DNA from: Stigonema ocellatum SAG 48.90 = DSM 106950
Lineage (GTDB): Bacteria; Cyanobacteriota; Cyanobacteriia; Cyanobacteriales; Nostocaceae
Assembly: GCA_016903675.1 (NCBI GenBank)
Contig: JADQBA010000030.1
Location: 1-64,000, forward strand
Length of the DNA stretch: 64,000 nt
Direction: 5' to 3'
The translations under genes and the position numbers were made by a program. The notes beneath the pieces were generated by a model. It was not told where the DNA came from, searched no databases, and was given only the letters and a program-made list of their open reading frames with translations. The stretch's first letter is position 1, and every line of letters begins with the position of its first letter. This document shows positions 35,215 through 42,534 of this stretch, piece after piece.

Positions 35215-35673
35215 CTAAGACTCGATTTTCTCCAAAAGCCGCTGAATCTGTTCAGCTTGTTGGGGTTGACGCTGTGCTATGAATAAATCTCTAGCTTGCT
35301 GCATAGTAGCTATTGCTTCCTCTTTCTTTTTTTGCTGTATTAAAGTATTCGACAGGCGCAAATAGGCATCAACTTTTTTTGGTGCACGGCGAATGACTTC
35401 TTGGAACTGTTGCGTCGCTTCCTCTAATTTACCTTGCTGAATCAAAGTATCACCCAACAGCAAGTGAACCACATCATTCGTAGAATTTAGGGAAATTACC
35501 TTGCGGAAAACGGCTTCTGCACCTTCGTAATTTTTTTCCTCATAAAGAACGATTCCTTTTTGGAAATAGTTGGAAGTTATTAATGTTTTCCAAGCAAAAT
35601 AAATCAGAATTGAAATACTAAAAAGGACGAGAACGATCGCAATAATATTACTTAGTGGAAAGTTTTCTAGCAT
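35215..35673 (-). CDS. membrane-anchored TPR protein
   Basis: 152 residues: N-terminal membrane helix (IIAIVLVLFSISILIYFAW), then three TPRs (FQKGIVLYEEKNYEGAEAVF; VHLLLGDTLIQQGKLEEATQ; AYLRLSNTLIQQKKKEEAIA) and a C-terminal helix QAEQIQRLLEKIES. It lies 4 bp downstream of the phytyltransferase gene, so it is co-transcribed and may scaffold an assembly at the membrane. Confidence 0.82.
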   Translation of the reverse strand: MLENFPLSNIIAIVLVLFSISILIYFAWKTLITSNYFQKGIVLYEEKNYEGAEAVFRKVISLNSTNDVVHLLLGDTLIQQGKLEEATQQFQEVIRRAPKKVDAYLRLSNTLIQQKKKEEAIATMQQARDLFIAQRQPQQAEQIQRLLEKIES

Positions 35674-35677
35674 TCTC

Positions 35678-36613
35678 TTAACCTAAAAGACAGGCAATAG
35701 GAAAAATCAGATATTCCATGAAAAAGAGCTTCCAGATGAATTGATAAAACTGTGCGATCGCACCTTTATCTTGCAACTCCACTTGCCGACTGCGCCACCA
35801 CATCAACAAAAGCGCCACCAGATGAACACTCACGATAAAAATTGAGTTCACCTCAGCAAAGGGCAACACACCAACCAAAATCATCCCCACATAACAAACA
35901 GTCAAAACCCAAAGAGCGAGATTAAAAACCGCTTGCTTACCAAGCTGGATAGTAAAAGTAGTAATATTATACTGAAGATCCCCCTCCAAATCAGGGATAT
36001 CTTTCAAGATAGCGATCGCAAAAGTAAATACCAAAATAAACAGAGTCAACACCCACACCACAGCCGGAATGGAAGAGCTTTGTCCTAAAACCCAACTAAA
36101 ATGCAAAAACAGCCCCAAATTAACAATTGCTCCACGCACCGAAAAAATACACAACGCCGCCCAAAAAGGAAACCGCTTCAAACGAATTGGCGGTAAAGAA
36201 TAAGCCGTACCGATAGCCAAACTCATAGCCACCATCCCAAACAAAAACGGTCCCAAGAGGAACGCCAAAACCAGCGCCAACATCCCAGTAATCACCACAA
36301 TCAACTGAGCTTGCTCCCTAGAAAACTCCCCAGAAGCAACAGGCAAATGAGGCTTATTAACCTTGTCTATCGCCACATCTTCAAGTTGATTCAACCCCAC
36401 AATATAAACATTGCCACACAAACACGCAATCCAACTTCCCAACAACTGCTCTAAATGGGGGAGTGGGGAGTGGGGAGTGGGGAGTGGGGAAATGGCGATG
36501 AAATACAAGCCCAACACACTCAAACTCGTACCAATAATGGTATGGGGACGAGAAAACTTCCAAAAACTATAAAACCAACTATTCTGAAACCCTTGCTGCG
36601 AAACCTCACTCAT
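35678..36613 (-). CDS. homogentisate phytyltransferase (tocopherol synthesis)
   Basis: 311-residue UbiA-family prenyltransferase with about eight membrane helices. The first Asp-rich motif is NQLEDVAIDKVNKPHLP and the second DIPDLEGD, which bind the prenyl diphosphate. FSRPHTIIGTSLSVLGLY at the N-terminus is characteristic of cyanobacterial homogentisate phytyltransferase, which condenses homogentisate and phytyl diphosphate in tocopherol synthesis. Unusually, residues ~43-54 (SPLPTPHSPLPH) are encoded by the G-rich repeat at 36455-36491, in frame, in the loop after the first helix. It is 23 bp downstream of a tocopherol-type methyltransferase gene. Confidence 0.88.
   Translation of the reverse strand: MSEVSQQGFQNSWFYSFWKFSRPHTIIGTSLSVLGLYFIAISPLPTPHSPLPHLEQLLGSWIACLCGNVYIVGLNQLEDVAIDKVNKPHLPVASGEFSREQAQLIVVITGMLALVLAFLLGPFLFGMVAMSLAIGTAYSLPPIRLKRFPFWAALCIFSVRGAIVNLGLFLHFSWVLGQSSSIPAVVWVLTLFILVFTFAIAILKDIPDLEGDLQYNITTFTIQLGKQAVFNLALWVLTVCYVGMILVGVLPFAEVNSIFIVSVHLVALLLMWWRSRQVELQDKGAIAQFYQFIWKLFFMEYLIFPIACLLG
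36455..36491. repeat. G-rich heptamer repeat inside a coding sequence
   Basis: GGGGAGTGGGGAGTGGGGAG units, five or so, lying within the phytyltransferase gene and keeping its frame. Confidence 0.92.
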
Positions 36614-36636
36614 CCTCTTCTCTCTCTGCGGTTTAT

Positions 36637-37569
36637 TTACTTATTTCCACACAACAACCCAAACCGAATCAATCCGCGCTCATAACCCCGACGCATCAAC
36701 CCCAAAGACAGCGCAGCTTGAATAGTACTCCAACCCGAAAGCAGCAAACCCCAAATAGCACTTGGAGTCAACGCCGAATCAATCACCACATCCCAAAATG
36801 GAGCAACAGCCCTTGACCAATCAGCAGTACGAACATTTTGCAACCCAACTTTACGGGCGATCGCCTCATACTCCGGCAAAGAAATAACATAAGGCAAACA
36901 GTACACCTGATAAATCTCCTGCAAATGCTTTTGCTCATCAGTCGTCAGAGGAGTATCCATCGGTCGATGACACCAAGTCACCATAATAAAAGTGCCACCA
37001 GGCTTCAATACCCGGTAGCACTCCTGTATAAACTGAGTCTTATTAGGCATATGCTCACCACTTTCCAGCGACCAAACCAAGTCAAAAGAATCGTCAGCAA
37101 AAGGCATTGCTTGAGCATCTGCAACCAGAAAAGAAGTCTTTTCACTCAGTCCAGCAGCCGCTGCTCTTTCAGTGGCTCTATTCGCCTGCACTGGGCTGAG
37201 AGTGATCCCAGTGACGTTAATATTAATTTCATTTGACCATGCCTGGGATTTAGGCTTATAACTTTCTTGTGGGCTGGAATCATAATCTTTAATCCCTGAG
37301 AGGGATTGAAACAAATAAACAGAAGTGCCTCCAATGCCACAACCCACATCCAGGATATTTTTGGGGTGGGTTTCTCCGGACTCTGTCTTCACCCCAGACC
37401 ACTGGAGGATTTCCTCGATTAAGTCAATTTGTGCTTGACGACGGTCTTTTCTTTGCGTCCCATCTGCACCGTAGTAACCGTGGTGCATATGTTCACCCCA
37501 TATCTGTTCCCAGAGACCGGAGGAAGCATCGTAAAACTGCTGAATTTGTTCGTAAAGTGTTGCGCTCAT
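36637..37569 (-). CDS. tocopherol-type SAM methyltransferase
   Basis: 310 residues from the ATG at 37569 (MSATLYEQIQQFYDASSGLW), the standard start of this family. The SAM motif I is ILDVGCGIGGTSVYL, and DSFDLVWSLESGEHMP, RVLKPGG and MVTWCHRP follow. Similarity is greatest to gamma-tocopherol methyltransferase; MPBQ/MSBQ methyltransferase is the alternative. The neighbouring phytyltransferase supports a vitamin E role. About 25 extra residues (SLSGIKDYDSSPQ ... SQAWSNE) interrupt the fold right after motif I and contain a CRISPR-repeat-like palindrome at DNA level (37291-37312). Confidence 0.85.
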   Translation of the reverse strand: MSATLYEQIQQFYDASSGLWEQIWGEHMHHGYYGADGTQRKDRRQAQIDLIEEILQWSGVKTESGETHPKNILDVGCGIGGTSVYLFQSLSGIKDYDSSPQESYKPKSQAWSNEININVTGITLSPVQANRATERAAAAGLSEKTSFLVADAQAMPFADDSFDLVWSLESGEHMPNKTQFIQECYRVLKPGGTFIMVTWCHRPMDTPLTTDEQKHLQEIYQVYCLPYVISLPEYEAIARKVGLQNVRTADWSRAVAPFWDVVIDSALTPSAIWGLLLSGWSTIQAALSLGLMRRGYERGLIRFGLLCGNK

Positions 37570-37680
37570 GGAGAAAGTAGGGTTAAGGCAAAGCAAAATT
37601 CAAATAAATCACATATTGTAGGCTACCATGTGTGTTTTTAATTGAATGAGGAGATTTTTTGCTTTTAGGGACGATTAACC

Positions 37681-37709
37681 TTGATTATACTGTTCTGTAA
37701 TGTTATAAT
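37681..37709 (+). promoter_or_regulatory. consensus-like promoter of the KtrB gene
   Basis: TTGATT (37681-37686), 17-bp spacer, TATAAT (37704-37709). The predicted start point is only ~6 bp before the ATG at 37722, so the transcript would be nearly leaderless. Confidence 0.6.
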
Positions 37710-37721
37710 TTTTACTTTATT

Positions 37722-39056
37722 ATGACCTTTTCACGGACAATTTGCTTAGGATTTCTGGCAGTTATCGCTGTGGGAACCATCCTGCTAATGATACCTTTTT
37801 CAACCAGAAATGGTACGTGGAATGACCCCATTGTGGCGCTGTTCACCTCAACTTCTGCCGTTTGTGTCACAGGTTTATCTGTGGTAGATATCGGCACCTA
37901 TTTCTCTTTTTGGGGACAATTATTCATTCTGATTCTTTTGCAGGTAGGGGGACTGGGTTACATGACTGCAACAACTTTTCTGTTCCTGTTGTTGGGTCGT
38001 AAGTTTGGTCTGCAAGAGAAAATGGCAGTGCAACAGTCTTTAGAGAAACCAGGGATACAGGGAAGCTTACAATTAGTTCGCTCTATTGTGACGACTACAT
38101 TTATTTTTGAGTTTCTCGGTTTTTTTCTCTTTCTACCTGTTTTTCAGCGAGATTATGGCTGGACGCGGGGAATATGGTATTCAATTTTTTATAGTATTAA
38201 TTCCTGGACTAATGCTAGTTTTAGTTTATTTAAGGATGGGTTGATTAGGTATCAGTCTTCGGTGTTACTCAATCTAGCAATTGCTTTTCTGATTATTTGT
38301 GGTGGGATTGGTTATCAAGTCATATTGGAAATTTCTGTGTGGGTGGGCAATGTTATTATGAGGAAGCCCGAAAAAAATATATTTTCTCTTAACTTTAAGG
38401 TTGTCACCAGTACAACGCTGATACTTTTAATTTTCGGAACAGTTGCTTTTTACTTAAGTGAATTTAAAAATCCGGACACAATTGGTCATTTGAGTTTATC
38501 TCAAAAGCTGATGGTAGCTGGATTTATCTCTGTTAGTACGAGAACGGGAGGGTTTAATACTATTGATATTTCTCAGTTGAATACGGCTTCGTTATTTATT
38601 GCGATCGCCCTCATGTTTATTGGTGCAAGTCCCAATAGCATGGGTGGTGGCATTAAAACTACCACACTGAGAATTCTCACCAGTTGTACCACAGCGGTTT
38701 TACAAGGGAAAGAGCAAGTTTTGATGTACCAGCGTCAAATACCAGTATCTTTAATTTTAAAAGCTGTTGGTGTAGCAGTGGGTTCACTGGGAGTCGTCAT
38801 ATTGGCTACGACTTTAATTGCATTCACTGATTTAGAGTTAAATTTTCTGCAAATCCTGTTTGAGGTAGTATCAGCTTTTGCTACTGTTGGTCTTTCCACT
38901 GGTATCACGGCAATTTTATCTGTACCTGCTAAACTTATATTAGTGGTCACCATGTATATTGGAAGGGTCGGCGTTTTGCTTTTTATGTCTGCTATCATAG
39001 GTTATTCTCCCCCTAGCGTAGTTGAATATCCAGAGGAGAATTTGTTATTAGGATAG
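37722..39056 (+). CDS. ktrB: KtrB/TrkH-type potassium transporter membrane subunit
   Basis: 444 residues, the usual length. It contains four M1-P-M2 repeats with selectivity-filter Gly in TSAVCVTGLSVVD, NSWTNASFSLF, SVSTRTGGFNT and FATVGLSTGI. The gating-loop glycines follow the third repeat (GASPNSMGGGIKTTT). It works with a cytoplasmic KtrA RCK subunit, encoded downstream at 39241, to take up K+ in osmotic stress. The start ATG directly precedes the first helix (TICLGFLAVIAVGTILLM), as in homologues. Confidence 0.9.
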   Translation: MTFSRTICLGFLAVIAVGTILLMIPFSTRNGTWNDPIVALFTSTSAVCVTGLSVVDIGTYFSFWGQLFILILLQVGGLGYMTATTFLFLLLGRKFGLQEKMAVQQSLEKPGIQGSLQLVRSIVTTTFIFEFLGFFLFLPVFQRDYGWTRGIWYSIFYSINSWTNASFSLFKDGLIRYQSSVLLNLAIAFLIICGGIGYQVILEISVWVGNVIMRKPEKNIFSLNFKVVTSTTLILLIFGTVAFYLSEFKNPDTIGHLSLSQKLMVAGFISVSTRTGGFNTIDISQLNTASLFIAIALMFIGASPNSMGGGIKTTTLRILTSCTTAVLQGKEQVLMYQRQIPVSLILKAVGVAVGSLGVVILATTLIAFTDLELNFLQILFEVVSAFATVGLSTGITAILSVPAKLILVVTMYIGRVGVLLFMSAIIGYSPPSVVEYPEENLLLG

Positions 39057-39085
39057 GTTGCAATACTGCTCGGTTAAGAATATTC

Positions 39086-39160
39086 GTAGGTTGGGTTGAG
39101 GCTTTGCGAAACCCAACCTACTCTGCAAAATGTTGGGTTTCGTTCCTCAACCCAACCTAC
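39086..39160. repeat. palindromic repeat GTAGGTTGGGTT
   Basis: GTAGGTTGGGTTGAGGC ... CAACCCAACCTAC ends with an inner CGAAACCCAACCTAC / TGTTGGGTTTCG pairing. It lies between ktrB and ktrA; a related tract is at 24785-24840. Confidence 0.85.
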
Positions 39161-39240
39161 ACATTTTTATTTTTTAGGCAAAACCTACGCAGTATTGGGG
39201 TAGGTTGGCATTCATTGATTCAATTAAAGGGAAAAAAAGT

Positions 39241-39936
39241 GTGAATTTGTTCTCTTTAAAATTTTTTCGCAGTTTACCGCGTGACAATAAACAGTTTGCG
39301 GTTATTGGTTTGGGACGCTTTGGAAGAGCAGTATGTTCAACACTCCATAGTTTAGGATATGAAGTTTTGGGAATTGACGTTGACAAAAAACGAGTTTCCC
39401 AAATTTTGCATGAACAGCTAGCTACCCATGCTTTGCAACTCGATTCTACCGAACCAGCGGCGCTCAAACAAGCCGGGATTTTTGAGTTTGGAACAGTGAT
39501 TGTTGCTATTGGGAATTATTTACAAGAAAGCATCATCACAACGTTGAATTTAAAGGAAGCGGGTGTTCCCTACGTTGTGGCTAAAGCTTCCTCAGAAATT
39601 CACAGTAAGTTATTGCAGCGAATGGGAGCAGACTATGTTGTGTATCCAGAATATGAGGCGGGTTGTGCGCTGGCGCGATCGCTTACCCAACCCGCCATCC
39701 TCGACAGATTTGATTTAGACCCGGAACACAGTATTGTGGAATTAATTTTGCCGGATGAATTTTCTGGCAAAACTATCGCCGAACTACAGCTTCGTAACCG
39801 CTATGGTTTGAATTTGTTGGCTATCAATCAGGATGAACAGTTGCAAATTAATCCTGACCCCAGCTTGCGTCTTGACAAGGGTTCAGTTATGGTCGTTCTT
39901 GGCAACAATAAAGATATTAATCGCTTGCCTATTTGA
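39241..39936 (+). CDS. ktrA: KtrA-type RCK regulatory subunit of K+ uptake
   Basis: About 231 residues from a GTG at 39241 (VNLFSLKFFRSLPRDNKQFA); a TTG twelve codons upstream at 39205 is possible. The GTG follows AAAGGG and gives the N-terminus usual for cyanobacteria. The RCK_N Rossmann motif is FAVIGLGRFGRAVCSTLH with the acidic residue in VLGIDVD. The C-terminal RCK_C spans ~150-231 (HSIVELILPDEFSGKTIAEL). It binds ATP/ADP and gates KtrB. The ktrB-ktrA gap (184 bp) is filled by a palindromic repeat. Confidence 0.88.
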   Translation: MNLFSLKFFRSLPRDNKQFAVIGLGRFGRAVCSTLHSLGYEVLGIDVDKKRVSQILHEQLATHALQLDSTEPAALKQAGIFEFGTVIVAIGNYLQESIITTLNLKEAGVPYVVAKASSEIHSKLLQRMGADYVVYPEYEAGCALARSLTQPAILDRFDLDPEHSIVELILPDEFSGKTIAELQLRNRYGLNLLAINQDEQLQINPDPSLRLDKGSVMVVLGNNKDINRLPI

Positions 39937-39972
39937 GATTTCACATCCGCCTGGGACTTCAAGTCTGACAGA

Positions 39973-40004
39973 ATAATTCGTAATTCGTAATTCGTAATTC
40001 GTAG
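39973..40004. repeat. tandem ATTCGTA heptamer
   Basis: TAATTCGTAATTCGTAATTC: four units of a 7-bp repeat. Confidence 0.9.
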
Positions 40005-40066
40005 CTTATGATTTCGTAGGGTGGGCACTGCCCACCTAGCCCTTCCACTCGAAGGTGCAAGATATC
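40005..40066. mobile_element. MITE-B partial copy
   Basis: GTAGGGTGGGCACTGCCCACC to AGGTGCAAGATATC; the right half of the 7005-7116 type. Confidence 0.65.
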
Positions 40067-40187
40067 AGATTACCTATTTTAACGAACCGCAAAGACACGT
40101 ACCCCTTCGGGGAAGCAAGCGTGACAAGCAGCGTCTCCCCTTGGGAGAAGTACACGTAAAGCGCTTGGGGCATAGCTTCGCTTACCT

Positions 40188-40395
40188 TATATCTTGCAAC
40201 TCTAAGTACAAACCACAATTTACCAAATAAAGAGTCATAAAATTTACATTTATCCCAAAACTCATTCAGTCCTCTCTTAGAGGACTTATACTATTAGCCT
40301 GGGACTTCAAGTCCCAGGCGGATGCGGGCGCAGTCAAAAAACCATTAAATACTGAGTATTTTTTTTTGATGTGGTATCTGGCTGGTGCAAGATGT
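40188..40395. mobile_element. MITE-G copy 2 (inverted)
   Basis: TATATCTTGCA to GGTGCAAGATGTG; 208 bp, the reverse complement of 34947-35154 with ~95% identity. Confidence 0.9.
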
Positions 40396-40518
40396 GAGAA
40401 GAGGTTTATGTGTCTCTGTTTCAAGTTTAGCCTAACAGATGGTCTGTCAACCCAACCCACCCACCATTGTCTTAATATGGTGAAAGAAACAACCTGAAAA
40501 AGTCCCAAGGAGAAAATT

Positions 40519-40818
40519 TTGGCAGCCCTTACTGACATTAGCACATTGATCACAACTGATCCTAACCTTCATAGTGGTCGTCCAATCATTACCGGAACAG
40601 GAACATCTGTGCGTCGAATAGCTGGCTTATATAATCAAGGTAACAACGCCGAAGAAATAGCGAGACGGTTAAATCACTTGACGATTACTCAAATTTATGC
40701 AGCTTTAACCTATTATCATGCCAATCGAGATGAAATTGATGAAGATATAGCAGCAGAAAAAACAGCTTATGAACAATTAGCAAAACAACATAACCAGCAA
40801 GCTTCATCTCCAAAATGA
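40519..40818 (+). CDS. DUF433 antitoxin-like protein
   Basis: 99 residues. The DUF433 winged-HTH signature is GRPIITGTGTSVRRIAGLY and YAALTYYHANRDEIDED. The start TTG at 40519 has an AAGGAG ribosome site 7 bp upstream. It overlaps the DUF5615 gene by 4 nt (ATGA). DUF433 proteins are putative antitoxins of PIN-like DUF5615 partners. Confidence 0.85.
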   Translation: MAALTDISTLITTDPNLHSGRPIITGTGTSVRRIAGLYNQGNNAEEIARRLNHLTITQIYAALTYYHANRDEIDEDIAAEKTAYEQLAKQHNQQASSPK

Positions 40819-41180
40819 CCAAGATTCGTCTTTATTTAGATGAAGATACAATGGACAGCGATCTTGTAGACGCTTTACGCCTTCGTAATGTAGATGTTTT
40901 ATCGACGAATGAAGCTCAAATGTCTTCCCGTAGCGATGAAGAACAATTAAAATGGGCATTAGATAATCAGCGTGTTATTTATAGCTTTAATGTTAGAGAT
41001 TTTTACAAAATTCATACTAATTTAGTGGAACAAGGACAACGACACGCAGGTATCATTTTAGGGGTTCAAAATTATTCGATAGGCGAGCAAATGCGTCGGA
41101 TTTTAAGAATAATTGCCACTAAATCAGCACAAGAGATGCAAAATAAAGTAGAATTTTTGAGTGCTTGGGATGAACAATAG
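40815..41180 (+). CDS. DUF5615 PIN-like toxin candidate
   Basis: 121 residues with the DUF5615 pattern: IRLYLDEDTMDSDLVDALR at the N-terminus (acidic cluster), DVLSTNEAQMSSRSDEEQL, and RVIYSFNVRDFYKIH with the second acidic/Arg site. The predicted fold is PIN/Mut7-C. It forms an operon with the DUF433 gene. Confidence 0.85.
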   Translation: MTKIRLYLDEDTMDSDLVDALRLRNVDVLSTNEAQMSSRSDEEQLKWALDNQRVIYSFNVRDFYKIHTNLVEQGQRHAGIILGVQNYSIGEQMRRILRIIATKSAQEMQNKVEFLSAWDEQ

Positions 41181-41257
41181 TGCGATCGCGATCGCGGCTT
41201 TTGTGACCTAAACTCTGCTAGAGTATGACCACAGGATGACCACATTTTTTCGGTAAC

Positions 41258-41503
41258 ATGAAAAGTATAGGCATACGCGAGTTTAGGGACAAAGCTACTC
41301 ACTACTTAGCCAGCAGCGAAATCGTGGCGGTAAAACGGCACGGCAAGCTAGTGGGATTCTATATCCCCGTCAAGGAATCAGATGAAGAGGAAGTCCAACA
41401 AGCCATCAAACGGCTGTCTGAGACGGTAGAAGCTGCCTTAGCTGAAAGTGGATTGTCTGAAGAAGAACTCAGCCGCGCTTTGGACCTATCGGTAAAGGAG
41501 TGA
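41258..41503 (+). CDS. Phd/YefM-type antitoxin
   Basis: 81 residues. MKSIGIREFRDKATHYLASS followed by VAVKRHGKLVGFYIPV is the Phd/YefM DNA-binding fold, and the acidic helical tail binds the toxin. The stop overlaps the GTG of the PIN gene (GTGA). First gene of the second of three toxin-antitoxin pairs in tandem. Confidence 0.85.
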   Translation: MKSIGIREFRDKATHYLASSEIVAVKRHGKLVGFYIPVKESDEEEVQQAIKRLSETVEAALAESGLSEEELSRALDLSVKE

Positions 41504-41787
41504 AGTGCGCGATTGTTGTCGATGCCAATATCCTGGTGGCTGAACTGATTCGGGCGCGGGGGCGGGAGTTAATCGCCCATCCTGCCTGGGAACTCTACAT
41601 GGCTGACCCGGCGTGGGAGGAAGCTTGTCACGAATTAAATAAACGAATAGCGGCAATGGTACAAAAAGGGGTATTTTCTCAACAGGTCGGGCAGAATCTA
41701 TGGGCCGATGCCCTCTCCCTAGCTGAAACCAGAGTGTCTCTAATATCTTATGAAGAAGAAGTGAGAAAGACAAAATATGACTACTAA
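41500..41787 (+). pseudogene. C-terminally truncated PIN toxin
   Basis: 95 residues. The N-terminal PIN strand AIVVDANILVAELIRARG and the middle (ELYMADPAWEEACHELNKRI) fit a ~150-residue PIN subfamily. The C-terminal third with the remaining acidic residues (usually RDPxDW and a xxTxDxDF strand) is missing. The frame ends in VRKTKYDY, within sequence belonging to the next gene, whose ATG (41777) it overlaps. It is probably an inactive toxin cut off by acquisition of the next module. Confidence 0.7.
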
Positions 41788-42016
41788 AGAATTATTAATC
41801 CAAGAAATAGAAACTTTACCACCAGAATTGCTAAAAGAAGCACTTAATTTTATCCGAGAAATCAAAACCAGTCATACAGCAAGACAGTCAAGTAAAAATA
41901 AATTACGTGGTTCTACAGCTGAAGATTTACTAGAATTTGCAGGAACTTGGGAAGGTGATGATATCAGAGAATGTCTTCAGCTTGTTCATGATACTCGTAT
42001 GCCACTGGAATTTTAA
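41777..42016 (+). CDS. DUF2281/VapB-like antitoxin
   Basis: 79 residues. The N-terminal MTTKELLIQEIETLPPELLK helix is typical of DUF2281 antitoxins, with a toxin-binding tail STAEDLLEFAGTWEGDDIRE. It is 2 bp upstream of the PIN toxin at 42019, so the pair is co-translated. It overlaps the end of the truncated PIN gene by 11 nt. Confidence 0.82.
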   Translation: MTTKELLIQEIETLPPELLKEALNFIREIKTSHTARQSSKNKLRGSTAEDLLEFAGTWEGDDIRECLQLVHDTRMPLEF

Positions 42017-42018
42017 GA

Positions 42019-42462
42019 ATGTATTGGCTTGACACAAATCATTGCACTTTTTTGATAGAAGGTGAACCAACAGTTATCAATCACTTTCGGGAATTAGGTA
42101 AAGTTACACTCGCCACCAGTATTATTGTCGCAGGTGAACTCAGATTCATGGCACAAAATTCCCAACAAAAAACGGCAAATCTCATCAAAATCCGCACATT
42201 TCTCAACCGAATTGCTATTTATCCAATTGATGATGAAACGGCAGAAATTTACGGAGATTTCAAGTCGGAAATTATTAAAAAATTTGCAGCAAAAGAAAAG
42301 AGTAAACGCAAAACAACTCAACTACAAGAAATAGGTATCGGTGAAAATGACCTGTGGATTGCTGCTACAGCTTTACGAAATTCATTAATTATGGTTACAT
42401 CAGATAGTGATTTTCAAAGAATGCGTCAAGTCAGGGAATTTCCTGTAGAAAGTTGGATTTGA
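42019..42462 (+). CDS. VapC-type PIN ribonuclease toxin
   Basis: 147 residues with a full PIN core: YWLDTNHCTFLIEG (Asp5), the central Glu in ATSIIVAGELRFMA, IGENDLWIAATALRN and VTSDSDFQRM. Complete and likely active. It has a basic insertion KKFAAKEKSKRKTTQ before the third acidic motif, as in many cyanobacterial VapC. Last gene of three toxin-antitoxin pairs next to the CRISPR locus. Confidence 0.88.
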   Translation: MYWLDTNHCTFLIEGEPTVINHFRELGKVTLATSIIVAGELRFMAQNSQQKTANLIKIRTFLNRIAIYPIDDETAEIYGDFKSEIIKKFAAKEKSKRKTTQLQEIGIGENDLWIAATALRNSLIMVTSDSDFQRMRQVREFPVESWI

Positions 42463-42468
42463 TTCTAT

Positions 42469-42511
42469 CAAGTCCCCCTTGTCCCCCTTGTCCCCCTTGT
42501 CCCCCTTGTTC
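42469..42511. repeat. tandem TCCCCCTTG repeat
   Basis: About four and a half exact units of a ~10-bp repeat (GTCCCCCTTGTCCCCCTTG). It separates the convergent toxin gene and the CARF-HEPN gene. Confidence 0.9.
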
Positions 42512-42534
42512 GGATCTTAAATAGAATTGCAATA

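Noticed and set aside
37291..37312. A true CRISPR array in the methyltransferase gene
   Set aside because: Only one repeat-like palindrome is present with no second unit in the neighbourhood; kept as a finding, not as an array.
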